Shown here in pieces: positions 24,001 to 34,181 of a DNA stretch of 64,000 nt. Origin of the DNA: Ascidia mentula (taxonomy: Eukaryota; Chordata; Ascidiacea; Phlebobranchia; Ascidiidae); the NCBI GenBank assembly GCA_947561715.1, contig OX387202.1, positions 4,787,001 to 4,851,000 on the forward strand, in the 5' to 3' direction. Position 1 is the first letter of the stretch. Every line of letters begins with the position of its first letter. Below the pieces are notes generated by a model. That model was given only the letters and a program-made list of their open reading frames with translations. It had not been told where the DNA came from and searched no databases. A program made the translations under genes and the position numbers.

Positions 24001-26643
24001 CGACAACCGTAAACACCATCACACCGAAAGCGTAAACATCAAGTGCCTTAGTGGGTTTCATAGTCAGATCCTTTAATTTTTCCGGTGCCGTGTATATCGG
24101 TGTGTATTGTGGTTTTTTCTTCTTGCTTCTTGCCGAGGAATCAACAGTACTTGAACCAGTTATAGTTGCGAGTTCAGCACTTCCAAAGTCGCATAGCTTG
24201 AGGCGCAGATTTTTTGTTAGCACCCCGTTCTCTGGCTTGACATCTCCGTGAATCATTTCCTTCATAGGTAAACTGTGGCAAGCTTTTAGACCTTCTGCAG
24301 CATCGAGTAAAATCCGGACACGTAAGGGAAATCCCAAAGAAATTGAAGGATTTTGTAATAACTGGAACAAGTTTCCACCTTCGCAGAACTCCATGACGAT
24401 CCCGATGGCAAAAGGCCATTTTGTCCAACCGTACACACGAACTATGTTGTCATGGTTTAATTTGTGCAGGTTTTCGAGTTCTGCCCAGAACCTGGAAAAA
24501 GACATATTTTATTTTTGGGCATACTCCATTCGTGATCGACCTCGCGTTATCGGTGTGCCTGTCGTCACTATGCTGCAAGATAAAGATTGGCTAATAAAAT
24601 GCATTGGTTTAGATAGGAGTTATTTACTAAAACTCGTGTAGCGCAGCGGTAACTCGATTTTTTAGGAAAATATCACAAATATATGTATCAAGCATTAAAC
24701 ACTAAAATTTACAACTAGCAAGTCTTGCTGTTTCATGGCTCTGGGTGCGCTTTTCCGCCTTGTTGGCGTAGAAACTCGTAGCATTGGAAACAAAAGGCAC
24801 TAAGTGTTCTCCTATAATTTATTACTAATATTTATATTAGTCGGAATTGCTCTTCTGGCACTTAGTTTCTAAAGTGTTTATTTGAAACCAACGTTTCGTC
24901 TGCCATCCGGCGGGACTTCTCGTTGGAAAACGTTGGTTTCAAATAAACACTTTAGAAACTAAGTGCCGGAAGAGCAATTCCGATTAATTATTATGCCTGG
25001 CAACAAAAATAGCAGCTAATATTCATAATTTGTTATATATTTTAGTTGCATTGACAAAAAATTACTACATATAAACTTTAATGCCTGTCTATACTTTTAT
25101 TTTCCATGCGATCAAGTATTAAAATCGCCGCGGTAATAGCGCAACCAGTATAGCTGCCAGACGCGCTAGTATTTCCCGGAAAAAAGATTATTGAAACACT
25201 TCTCTCTAAACCAGTGTTTCTCAAACTTTTTTTCTCCACCGCCCCCCAAAACACCTTGGTCATTTAACAACGCCCAACAGAACAGACAAAAAACACAACG
25301 AATTTATTTGTTGCCTGTCGATTAATGCGATGAGTAAGGTTGGTGGAATGACACCAATTTCGTCTGATTTCTAATATTTCAATACCAAACTCTAGTTAAA
25401 AACAAGTAAACCATACCACCGAAAATCCTCATTTTCGAATAGCGATTATTTAGCGTTGATAGATGACACATTGCGATGACATACATAAAATTCGTTGTGA
25501 CGTAAAAATCAATAACATCTAGTTCAGCATGCGATAAAAGCCCTTTTCGAAGTAACATAAATTATATAAAGATTGGACTGAATCATTTGAGCCAGTGATT
25601 CCCAACCTTTTTGTGGTTGCGTACCAATTGGAGGTAAAACAGTTTCGACGCGTCCCACCTAATTGAGTGTTACAAAGTAACCTAAGGGATGAACTATCAA
25701 CAACAAAAATCAGTTACAATTTTTTTAATTCGAACTATACCCGCAATTACGGAAAGGTGCTCACGTACCACCTGGAATGCGGTCGCGTATTACTAGTGGC
25801 ACACGAACCACCGGTTGGGAAACACTGACTTACGCTATAAAAGAAAAATTGCCATGTCACCGAGCGCCCCCCAATCGCCCATTTGGTCTCCAGCGCCCCC
25901 GTACGATTGCAAACGCCCCCAGGGGGGCGCTGGCGCCCACTTTGGAAACTATTGCTCTAAACCCATGCATTTTTAGCCAATCTTTACCTGCAGCATTGTG
26001 ACGTCACAACGATTATTGACGCAAAATCGGAATCATGAATAGAAGAAAACAAAAGAGACACTCACATTTCTTTGAATAGCTTTTCATCTTCTGTACCACC
26101 AACTTGGATGACCTTTACTGCAACAAATCGTTTCAAACGAATATGATACCCAATTAAGACATCGCCGAATGCACCAGATCCAGCAATAAACCGGACCCTA
26201 TCACATTTAATGTCTCCAACGTCGATGTACTGAAAAGGAAATGATATGTAATAATCGTGGAGCCATCAAGCTGACACCATAGACATCACATTACAAATAC
26301 GCAACGACCACATAACATTTTAAGCTCAGTTTCAATATATAATTCGAACTCCTGAACATTTCGATTACGACATCTGAGGATTCACCTTTTTTAAGTATTT
26401 ACGGTCAGTCATTCCGATCAAAGTTTATATGCTAATGGCAAGATATACGTATGTTGTAATAACTCCATATGCAACTGTATAGGATACATAGAAAAGGATA
26501 GTCAAGCAATGTATTTCAATCTCCGCCACAACAGCAGGAGCTTGATACACTACATATCTATAAGCCAACAATGTGCTTCTTCAATAAATCCATAATACAG
26601 TATTTTAATAGTTTGCAGTACTTACATCTTCAGAGGTGGACAT
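18012..26643 (-). CDS. Non-RD Ser/Thr kinase with C-terminal TPR-like domain, paralog B
   Basis: Seven exons fit: 26626-26643, 26066-26229, 23629-24491, 20486-20572, 20195-20278, 19453-19557 and 18012-18763. They give about 690 aa. Exons 1-3 have exactly the lengths of paralog A. The glycine loop reads IAGSGAFGDV and the VAVK lysine is kept. HGDVKPEN again lacks the HRD arginine, and DFG is present. The exon 3 donor is a strong CAAG/GTGAGT, unlike paralog A. The linker is shorter: there is one copy of the duplicated exon (29 codons) and no counterpart of 4915-4995. The TPR exon ends in NNLGFAYEKTDQLKRSQDFY. Introns hold an L1-like fragment, tandem repeats, a hairpin and nested hAT elements, yet all splice phases remain intact, so the gene looks functional. 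Confidence 0.85.
20890..21065. repeat. Clustered CTTAA/TTAAG palindromic motifs
   Basis: Within about 170 bases the words GCTTAACTTTAAGC, GCGGCTTAAA and CGCTTAAAACC and their complements occur many times, giving several short hairpin-forming units. Nothing similar is present in unit A. It looks like a degenerate foldback element or satellite fragment inside the large intron of kinase gene B. Confidence 0.4.
21660..22200 (+). pseudogene. Decayed non-LTR reverse transcriptase fragment
   Basis: In two plus-strand frames the sequence reads YRPIFLLGTILNSF, then KILNLRIKTFIPS, FATPGNSTSDL and FFVSLDFKKAFDFIS. These match the order YRPISLLN / KIL-RI / GRST-SD / LDF-KAFD of the RT fingers and palm in L1-like elements. 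Stops and frameshifts are frequent and the downstream part is unrecognisable. It lies in the large intron of kinase gene B and is absent from unit A. Confidence 0.55.
22441..22690 (+). repeat. Direct repeat, first copy (period about 360 bp)
   Basis: This segment, with AACTCAAAAGTAAA, GCTGAAATTTGATACGC and CACTAGGTGTCGCACAA, recurs at 22801-23050 with moderate divergence. Function is unknown. Confidence 0.75.
22801..23050 (+). repeat. Direct repeat, second copy
   Basis: Diverged second copy of 22441-22690, in the same orientation. Confidence 0.75.
24841..24983. repeat. Near-perfect inverted repeat, 56-bp arms
   Basis: Arms 24841-24896 and 24928-24983 are reverse complements with a single mismatch, around a 31-base spacer. 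The repeat lies between kinase B exons 2 and 3 and is missing from unit A. It is most likely a MITE; as RNA it would form a long hairpin. Confidence 0.9.
25212..25954. mobile_element. Non-autonomous hAT-type element
   Basis: It starts CAGTGTTTCTCAAAC and ends GGAAACTATTG, imperfect inverted termini of hAT type. It is bounded by an 8-bp duplication CTCTAAAC at 25204-25211 and 25955-25962. Unit A has the uninterrupted site near 9780-9800 (CTCCTAAACCAATGCATTTT). No transposase is encoded. A second element is nested inside. Confidence 0.85.
25593..25827. mobile_element. Nested hAT-type MITE
   Basis: A 235-bp element with termini CAGTGATTCCCAACC and GGTTGGGAAACACTG (one mismatch as an inverted repeat). 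The flanking octamers ATTTGAGC and ACTTACGC are only partly alike, so its target duplication has decayed or never matched. Confidence 0.75.
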
Positions 26644-26712
26644 GATTCCACAGGATCAATCAATTGAACAATGATGCAATTCAATGCAATGCAACAGGCT
26701 GTATCAGCTAAT

Positions 26713-27055
26713 TATCACTGTTATATTTGCTGGGGCAACTGTTGAAATTATGTTAATTTTAAGTAATTAAGTTTTATTGAAATCTAACCATTCCAGTTTG
26801 GACCAAACCAAGGAAACATTTACGTTTTGTACGAAATACAGTCCGTCACAATTATTTCCCAGTTTATAGTGTACGTGATGTCAGCCGTTATATATTTTTT
26901 CTGTTCTAAACCCGTTAGTATTATGTATAAAATTAAAATTACCCACATATTTTAGGGACTTAATTTGCAGTACTTAGTTTTGAAAACAAGGATAGTCCAG
27001 TGATATACAACATCACTATACAGACTAAAAGCAATAGACTATAGTAAACTGTATC
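26713..27055. other. Spacer upstream of kinase gene B
   Basis: No gene, RNA or repeat recognised. It probably includes the kinase B promoter, since similarity to unit A ends just left of it. Confidence 0.3.
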
Positions 27056-27059
27056 AGCT

Positions 27060-27575
27060 AACAACCATTCAGTTTGACGCATATAAAAATATAGATACAG
27101 TATGTTGTCAGAGTTTGCACCACAAATTCGACAAGCTCAGCATTAATTTATTGTTAACAATTCGCACATTTTAATGTGATGAATGCACCTGTTTGGCTTT
27201 CATCAACTCATCTACCTGAGGTTCAGTAATTTAGTACTGTGTATGTCTACTCAATTACAACACAGAATTTTGTGTGAACAATGGCTTTCTCGTTGCTTGT
27301 GATGGAATAAAATATGATACAAAGAACGAAATCAACGTTGCACAAGCGATAAGTTTACACACACGGGCTCAGCTTCACAAAAGGGGTGCTTTGTAGTCAA
27401 TTGTTATTTGTAACATGAATCTTACAGCTTCGTTGAAACCCGCCGTCCCGACCTTTTTAACACCAACAACAATTCTAAACCACGGTAGCGCATTTCCTTT
27501 TTGGTTGGTTATATTGTAGCGTCCACATTCATATTTTACTTAACTTCTAAAAAGGTAAATAAAACAAATATACAA
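27060..27575 (+). repeat. Long direct repeat D, copy 1
   Basis: About 515 bases nearly identical to 29033-29566 (shared ATATAAAAATATA, CAGAGTTTGCACCACAAATTC, GAAACCCGCCGTCCCGACC). Neither copy has coding potential. The second copy carries a short insertion near 29335. Confidence 0.9.
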
Positions 27576-28735
27576 AATCGAACTTCGCTCTGCCAAGTTA
27601 CAGTTACACACAAAATGAACTGAGCTGGGCATCAGTTTTGCCACATTTTTTTTTACCAAAAGCGTCAATTTTTTTTGTTTCAAAACGCCCAAATGCCCCA
27701 ATGTTAATGAAGTTTACACATATCAGTAACGTACACCAATCGTCATTTTATGCTTATGGTTGAACACTTAAACCGTAACCAATTGCGCTGTGGCGAAAAT
27801 GACATCACACAAGGCGCTCGCGTCGAAAAAATGCATTGTTTACATAATTATCGGAAGACCAAAGGGTATAGCAGCAACGACATTACTCTGTACTTCGATA
27901 AAACGGGGATAGTGCGTTTCTTTGCTCAGTGGTATCACACGACGTCATTTTGGGTGTGATGTCATAAAACTTTACCTTTGTGTTGACTTCGATTTGATGA
28001 TTCCAACATTTGTACAACTATATTGCAAAAATACATGAGTGGTTGATTGTGGCGTAATAAATAAATCATTTCTACTTCTATATTTTGCTGTGAGTGGACA
28101 AAACGACAATGCTAAACTGACGGTTTGTCTCTGTCGTGTTTTCAAAAGTTCATGTGTCACGTTAGCGATCATAAATGCTGTAACAACAAAATCACCCTGT
28201 CCCAGTAACTGTTTTATTATTACACTACTAAATAAGACATAATAGGTCGAAACATACAGCGGCCATCTGTCTGCAGCTCAAATTAACATCAAAATCTGTT
28301 TGTTGCACTTGTTCATTCGTTGTTCCGTATTTAATGCAAAACTATACTAAACCAGTTTTACAATGTTTTCCATTCCTACGCATAAGGCTTGCTGCCAGCA
28401 CTCGCACGACCAAAGCGCCTTCTATGACGTCACCCAACAATAATCTCGCTTTCGCACGATTTCGTTCACAACGGTGAAAATACGACTTTGATCAGCTGTA
28501 TCTCAGAAACCAGACGTCGTATCAAGCTACTTTTTCCGCCAAAAATGTTTCAAAGTTATGAACATCTCTTAGTTTAATTATTAACAAGTTTGATTTTTCC
28601 GTGTCATATGCATTTAATAACGAAATAACAAATTACACGGTTGCAGCTGGCGATGGGTAGCGGTCGCGGTTATTCGCGAATGTGTTGCGCGCCGTCTGAA
28701 GCGGCAGGAATGACATCACACCTGCAGAGCGGTTG
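27576..28735. other. Repeat-region filler
   Basis: No gene recognised. A piece at 28243-28280 (AGGTCGAAACATACAGCGGC) matches the terminus of the inverted-repeat element at 44470-44708. Confidence 0.35.
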
Positions 28736-28982
28736 GCGCCAACGCAGCAAATCATTTTAATAGACAAAACACCTTGATCGTCTTTGTGTCGTACCAACGT
28801 CCATAGGAAACAATTAGTTTTATTTTGCGACAAAACAAGTTAAGATTCAACACAATAAACAAGTACATGGAGTTTATTTAGAATATCTTTTATATTAAGT
28901 TCGCTATAGTTGGAACAGAAAATAGCTATGTTAGTGGCACAGTTCTACAAGATTTATTCAAACAAAAATAGCCAGATATTAA
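28736..28982 (+). repeat. Direct repeat E, copy 1
   Basis: Recurs at 29571-29768 with a small deletion (shared AACGTCCATAGGAAACA, GTTTATTTAGAATATC and ACAAGATTTATTCAAACAAA). Together with repeat D it shows a two-step local duplication. Confidence 0.85.
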
Positions 28983-29032
28983 TTAGGACAAGACAATATA
29001 TGCGCCATTGAAAAGTGACGCGTTCCCCACTA

Positions 29033-29566
29033 ATAACCATTGACTTTGACACATATAAAAATATAGGTACAGTATGTTGTCAGAGTTTGCACCACAAATT
29101 CGACAAGCTCAGCATTTTATTGTTAACAATTCGCACATTTTAATGTGATGAATGCACCTGTTTGGCTTTCATCAACTCATCTACCTGAGGTTCAGTAATT
29201 TAGTACTGTGTATGTCTACTCAATTACAACACAGAATTTTGTGTGAACAATGGCTTTCTCGTTGCTTGTGATGGAATAAAATATGATACAAAGAACGAAA
29301 TCAACGTTGCACAAGCGATAAGTTTACACATACAAAAAGGAATTTACGCCCCCAGGCCTGGGGCTCAGCTTCACAAAAGGGGTGCTTTGTAGTCAATTGT
29401 TATTTCTTACAGCTTCGTTGAAACCCGCCGTCCCGACCTTTTTAACACCAACAACAATTCTAAACTACGGTATATTCCTTTTTAGTTGGTTAAATTGTAG
29501 CGTCCACATTCGAAATTTATATTTTACTTAACTTATCTTCTAAAAAGGTAAATAAAACAAATGTAC
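29033..29566 (+). repeat. Long direct repeat D, copy 2
   Basis: Second copy of 27060-27575. Confidence 0.9.
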
Positions 29567-29570
29567 AGTC

Positions 29571-29768
29571 ACGCCAACGCGACAAATCATTTCAAAAGCT
29601 ATAACACCTTGAACGTGTTTGTGTCGTAACAACGTCCATAGGAAACAAGTACATAGGGTTTATTTAGAATATCTATAATATTAAGTTTGCTGTAGTTGGA
29701 ACAGAAAATAACTATAGTGGCACAGAACTACAAGATTTATTCAAACAAACGTTTTTAAAATAGCCAAA
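29571..29768 (+). repeat. Direct repeat E, copy 2
   Basis: Second copy of 28736-28982. It abuts the retrotransposon fossil. Confidence 0.85.
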
Positions 29769-29769
29769 A

Positions 29770-30925
29770 ATTAATCAACACAATATTTGGGTGTGAAAGG
29801 TTCATCATCTGGAGGGTCAGTGTCACTAGAACAAGAAGACGAGAATTAGTTATGAACTCAACCTCGACGAAAACTGACGCCAATGTTTCGTCAGAGACAA
29901 CTTGCTGAGTTATCAATGACATCAGGATTCGCCTGATGGACCGTACCATTCTCTCCCACGCACCACCCATCTGACTGGCGGTCGGAGGGTTGGACGACCC
30001 ACAAATATTTCTCTTCTCTCCAGGTACTCCTCGGTCAATAAACAGGTCCACGACTGAAAGGATTCCCTCAAAATGCGTTTCCCACCAACGAAATTCGTTC
30101 CGTTTTCGGAATAAATGTGGACAGGATTTCCACGGTGACCAAACATTCGACGAAGAACGTCGATAAATTATTTGAAAGACTGTGAGCGACTTTAATATGA
30201 ACAACCCGAACTGTCAAACACGTGAACATTGTCGCGTACAGTTTGACGATGCTCTGCCCCTGCTTAACTGGAAAGGGGCCAAAGTATCGTTCAAGCCGAC
30301 ATGTGCAAAGGGAGGCTCGCTTAGATGCAAATTTGCTGAAAGAAGATCGACCATTTTGTGCACCCCAACATCAGCAATTGGTCTCTTGCAGAATTAAGCA
30401 ATTTCCGATCACTCGGCAGATGCACCTTTGACCTCTGGCGCAACGACGACCAGGTATGTCCACTCCAGTCATCGGATGTTTCGCATCGTTCGGGATTAAC
30501 GCCTTTTCCAAACCACCAACGCATCGTACAGAATCGACAACTACAGGGTTCAACTGGAACATGTGTCGTTTAAAAGAGCCAATTAATCAACGCCAATCCG
30601 CCAGCATCCAATTCTTCACCCGATAAGCCACATTTCTCCACAAGGATTTTGTCATGCCAAACACGCGACAGAAAACTTCTTATATCAAGGCATCCATGCA
30701 ACGCTGTTATTTGGACGATGTAGTGAGGAAAATCGATAATCCGGTCAACGGTGGATTGCTTTTTCACAATTAAATGAATGAGCACCTTCTGTTTTTTTAG
30801 AGAAACGAACTCAGCAGGGAAGTTAGGTGGTACGATCCGGCTGGCAGGCCAGTGATCAATGCATGCAATGCATACCATTTTGTTAACTGATTTTACCCGA
30901 AACCACAATTTTTTTGTGACCACAC
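29770..30925 (-). pseudogene. BEL/Pao LTR-retrotransposon pol fossil (integrase region)
   Basis: On the minus strand, in order, there are traces of a post-RNase H segment, a pre-integrase linker (IPNDAKHP), and PPFAHVGLNDTLAPFQL at the integrase start. The integrase core follows as VHIYSENGTNFVGGKRILRE and then SQMGGAWERMVRSIRRIL and ITNSR. This order and wording are typical of BEL/Pao pol. Several frameshifts and stops interrupt it. No LTR was identified with confidence; whether the D and E repeats next to it derive from its LTRs is unknown. Confidence 0.8.
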
Positions 30926-31045
30926 CGTGATTTCAACCCTGGATATCCTGGCCACGAATCCCGATCAGGTTTTTTTCTTGGTATATGGGTCGGGCACTTG
31001 ACCAATGCTGCCAATCGCCCGCCCGAATCCAAAATTTAATATAAC
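30926..31045 (-). mobile_element. tRNA-like SINE, Ser/Leu-type (copy 1)
   Basis: It shares GGATATCCTGGCCACGAATC, CAGGTTTTTTTCTTG and a tRNA A-box-like end with 47576-47690, and a B-box-like segment with 48868-48935. It lies in the presumed intron just upstream of gene X exon copy 3. Confidence 0.55.
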
Positions 31046-31058
31046 TTTTTTCTTATAG

Positions 31059-31215
31059 ATCTTTGGTGACCACTAACAAGCACTTGTTGAACAAATTAGA
31101 GGTCGCTAGGAGGCGCCATCAGAGCGAAGTGGAACAGTTGAAATGGAGTTACGATAAACTTAAATCCACCAAACGCATGACCAATGGCCACAGCGTGTTA
31201 AACGGCGAGCTGTGA
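31059..31215 (+). pseudogene. Gene X last exon, copy 3
   Basis: The exon starts after acceptor TTTTTTCTTATAG in the same phase as copy 2 and reads to TGA at 31213-31215 without a break. Compared with copy 1 it has five replacements (including two E to K and D to V) against three silent changes, so constraint appears relaxed. I call it a probable pseudo-exon, although it could still be spliced. Confidence 0.55.
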
Positions 31216-32285
31216 TTGGTTGTCGTCAATAGCAACTGTCCCAGCCTATGTAATTGAATAAAATGAAGAGGTTTCGCAAAATATTTTCTTCAAAACTTTT
31301 TTTATTCAAACTTTACGTCAACGAAACAGGAGGTAGATTTTTACGGCACGCGATATATTTTTTTTAAATTAACTTACTGTTAAAACATAACCATTCATGC
31401 TTGGGTGCTTTTTGGCGCCGATCACAAGCTGTGGCGTAGTTACCATGGTGACAGAATCAATCACAACGTAAGCAAACCTTCCAAATCGTCAACAGTTGCT
31501 CCATGGTTGCTGCTTTCACGTGTAAATATTCAGTACTTTTGTGTTTTATGCTTTGGTTCGAGTGACGTCATGTAATCATTCGGTAATCCAAGCTCTTCTT
31601 CCCTGTTTCGATTCATATTGCGAGTGCACTGTATTTTTCCACTAATTATAACTGTTGTGTTGTTCCTTTTGTAATTCCATATTTGTTATTGGTCCGTATA
31701 CCTTTGTGTTTTATTTGAATAGTAAACAATGCGAGAATTTAAAAACTTGTGAAACCTCTCTTTCAGCGTATTTAAAATAGTGTTTATAAATTTTTTTTAC
31801 TGTGTCGGGATTCGAATTAACGACCCTTGGTGTTTCGAGACAAACCCGAACAGACTAAAGTTACGGGAACTCGACGATCCGCCGAACCACAGTGCTCAAT
31901 TTACAAAGAAGTGCGTAACTTGTAAGGTGACCCCAACCATTAATCACATATTTGGACCATGGAATAGTTTTAACACTTTAGATTGTACAAGAACAGCTTC
32001 CCAACTTTCATTTAACTGCTGACAACCCTCATCACTATTACAAACTATTTTGACTGTGTTTTAAAGGAGTGATCTCCCTTACTTATAATGTCCGTATGTC
32101 ACTGCAGCAACTTAATGGCCACGCAGTGCGATATACAAAAAAAATTCAGTTTCATTGAAAATTGTGACCCACTCTGCAAAGGTCATGAAATTACGTAAGC
32201 TTGAAACAAATTTAAACGACGCATTACCAGCTGGTCGTGGTGCCCATTTGGAAACCCCTGTACAAGAACCGTTGCCTTTAACCTG
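31216..32285. repeat. Third copy of the gene X 3' flank
   Basis: Matches 148-1240 and 15657-16735 until about 32285, where similarity stops. No kinase gene follows, so the third copy is partial. Confidence 0.85.
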
Positions 32286-34180
32286 AGGTGCAGGTATTTG
32301 TTGTCAAATGTGACATGATACAAACCAACAATAAATTATTCAAACTAGGTCCTTGTATGTTGTATTGATTGGGGAATACACGTAGAGATTTCAGGTGATG
32401 CAATTCGGATGATTCGGCGTTAAGGGGAGTTGTGTCAACAACACTTGCACTGAAGAGTAGCTATTTAAATTAAGCCGTATATATTTCCAGGATCAACTTG
32501 TCGAATGAATCGCAATACTAAACCTTTGCGCAAATGATTTGAAAAATACGATGTTTGTGTCTGGTTGTATTTGACGCATTACAGCCATAAAACTTGTGTC
32601 TTCTCCAGTATTCCCTGTTTTAATCTTAGTATATTGTACGTTTTGCAATACAGCATTTTTTTATGTAAAGATGTATGATTAACGTATAGGAACATTTTAT
32701 CAAAGAGTTTACAGCGGCACAGGCAAAAACACCAGCATATCCAAATAGCTTCAGGAATAAATCAGCACAGAACGCTTGGCGAAAATAAGTTTTGAAATTG
32801 TGTATTTATCATTTAAAGTTCCGTGCTAACTATTACATCTGATGGTAAATTATTCGTCGAAATCTAAATCTAAGTAACACTTATACAGTGGGAAACATAA
32901 CCCAGTCCCTTGCTAGATTGATCGTCACGTGACCAACATGTGACGTGTTTCAAACACAAGACCGTGATCGTTTTGCATTGTAACTCTCATATGCGAAAAT
33001 TAACGTTCAGCCCGAAACAGTAGAAGTTGTTATTTTGCTTTTCACTCGAGCCCATAATTAAACAGCAATTATGCAACATTTGTCGTCGCTGGAAACTTCT
33101 AGATTGCGCCATGTATCTTTTGTTTTTATACCTTTGACGAAACTTCTTGATTCTGTTCCGCTTGACACAAATTTGTCACACGCTACGTAGTGATTGGTGC
33201 GTTTCCACGTAAATTGCCGTATTCGGAGTAGAGGCATTCATTTTAACTTTTGACATCATAGTTTTAACTCCTCTGCACAAGTTGTCCCATGAATGACTTT
33301 GAGCGGAAACACACCAGGATTGAGGAAGTCAAGCATTGGGTGTCAATGAAACACTTTACGTCAGATCTTACCCCTACCGCTAACACGTGTATGTATAAGG
33401 CCTGTATCTTGTCGTCATGTGGCAACAGTCAAACATCGACGAACTTTACTTCTATTTGTATTCAGGCAATCAACACGTAGTTAAGAGATGCTGAGAAAGG
33501 GGTACTTTTGTTCAATGACACAGCAAAAGAAAAGTTGTTTAGAACGCCAAGTTCTAGCCTTCAATACAGCAGACTTGTTTTGTAGTTTATTCAAACTTAT
33601 TTGGTGAAAACTTGCTTTAATATAGCAGGTGGGTCGTTGGTTTCTGTTGAACTCTGCTGTTCGCATGTATGTGTTTTATAAATGTGGTGTATTTCGTGTG
33701 AAATGTTGGACAGTCAATTCAAATATGTTTCTGGTTAAATTTGTATCGACAGCCACGGTTGACTTATGATAAGAATGTTGACTTCTATCGTGGACAGTCG
33801 TTAAGGCAACAATATCAAATCATTCGACTGGACATGACTGTAGACAAAAGGAAAGCTGTCGCAGTATATTTGTTAGTGAAGGTTTGGGTATCGTATTGTA
33901 TTTGTGTCTTCTATATGAGCCAGTTTAATGTGACAATCCAGTGCCAGACAATACTGCCTTTCAGCTCTGATCTTGATTAAGTAGTATATAGGATTTCATT
34001 ACGTTAAGGTGTTTTTAGGCCTATTCATGACTGTCTGTGGTACACGGCTGACCCAGTGTTTAGCATTTCAGTCACAATGAATTATGATTCACATACGTTG
34101 GACATTTTGCATTGCAGGTTTCCTTTACACTGAAATTTCATAAGCTGCTGTGATACATGTGCAAATACACCTGGACACAA
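32286..34180. other. Intergenic region and probable 5' leader of the 7TM gene
   Basis: No coding sequence recognised over about 1.9 kb. TTGCATTGCAG at 34109-34119 is a plausible acceptor, cis or trans, that would place the 5' leader exon of the following gene at 34120-34181. Confidence 0.4.
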
Positions 34181-34181
34181 A

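Larger units (their letters stand above)
11930..26712. repeat. Segmental tandem duplication, unit B
   Basis: This is the paralogous copy of 1-10520, expanded to 14.8 kb. The LINE at 12070-15588 accounts for about 3.5 kb; the hAT, hairpin and the 20.9-23.4 kb insertions account for much of the rest. Confidence 0.85.
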
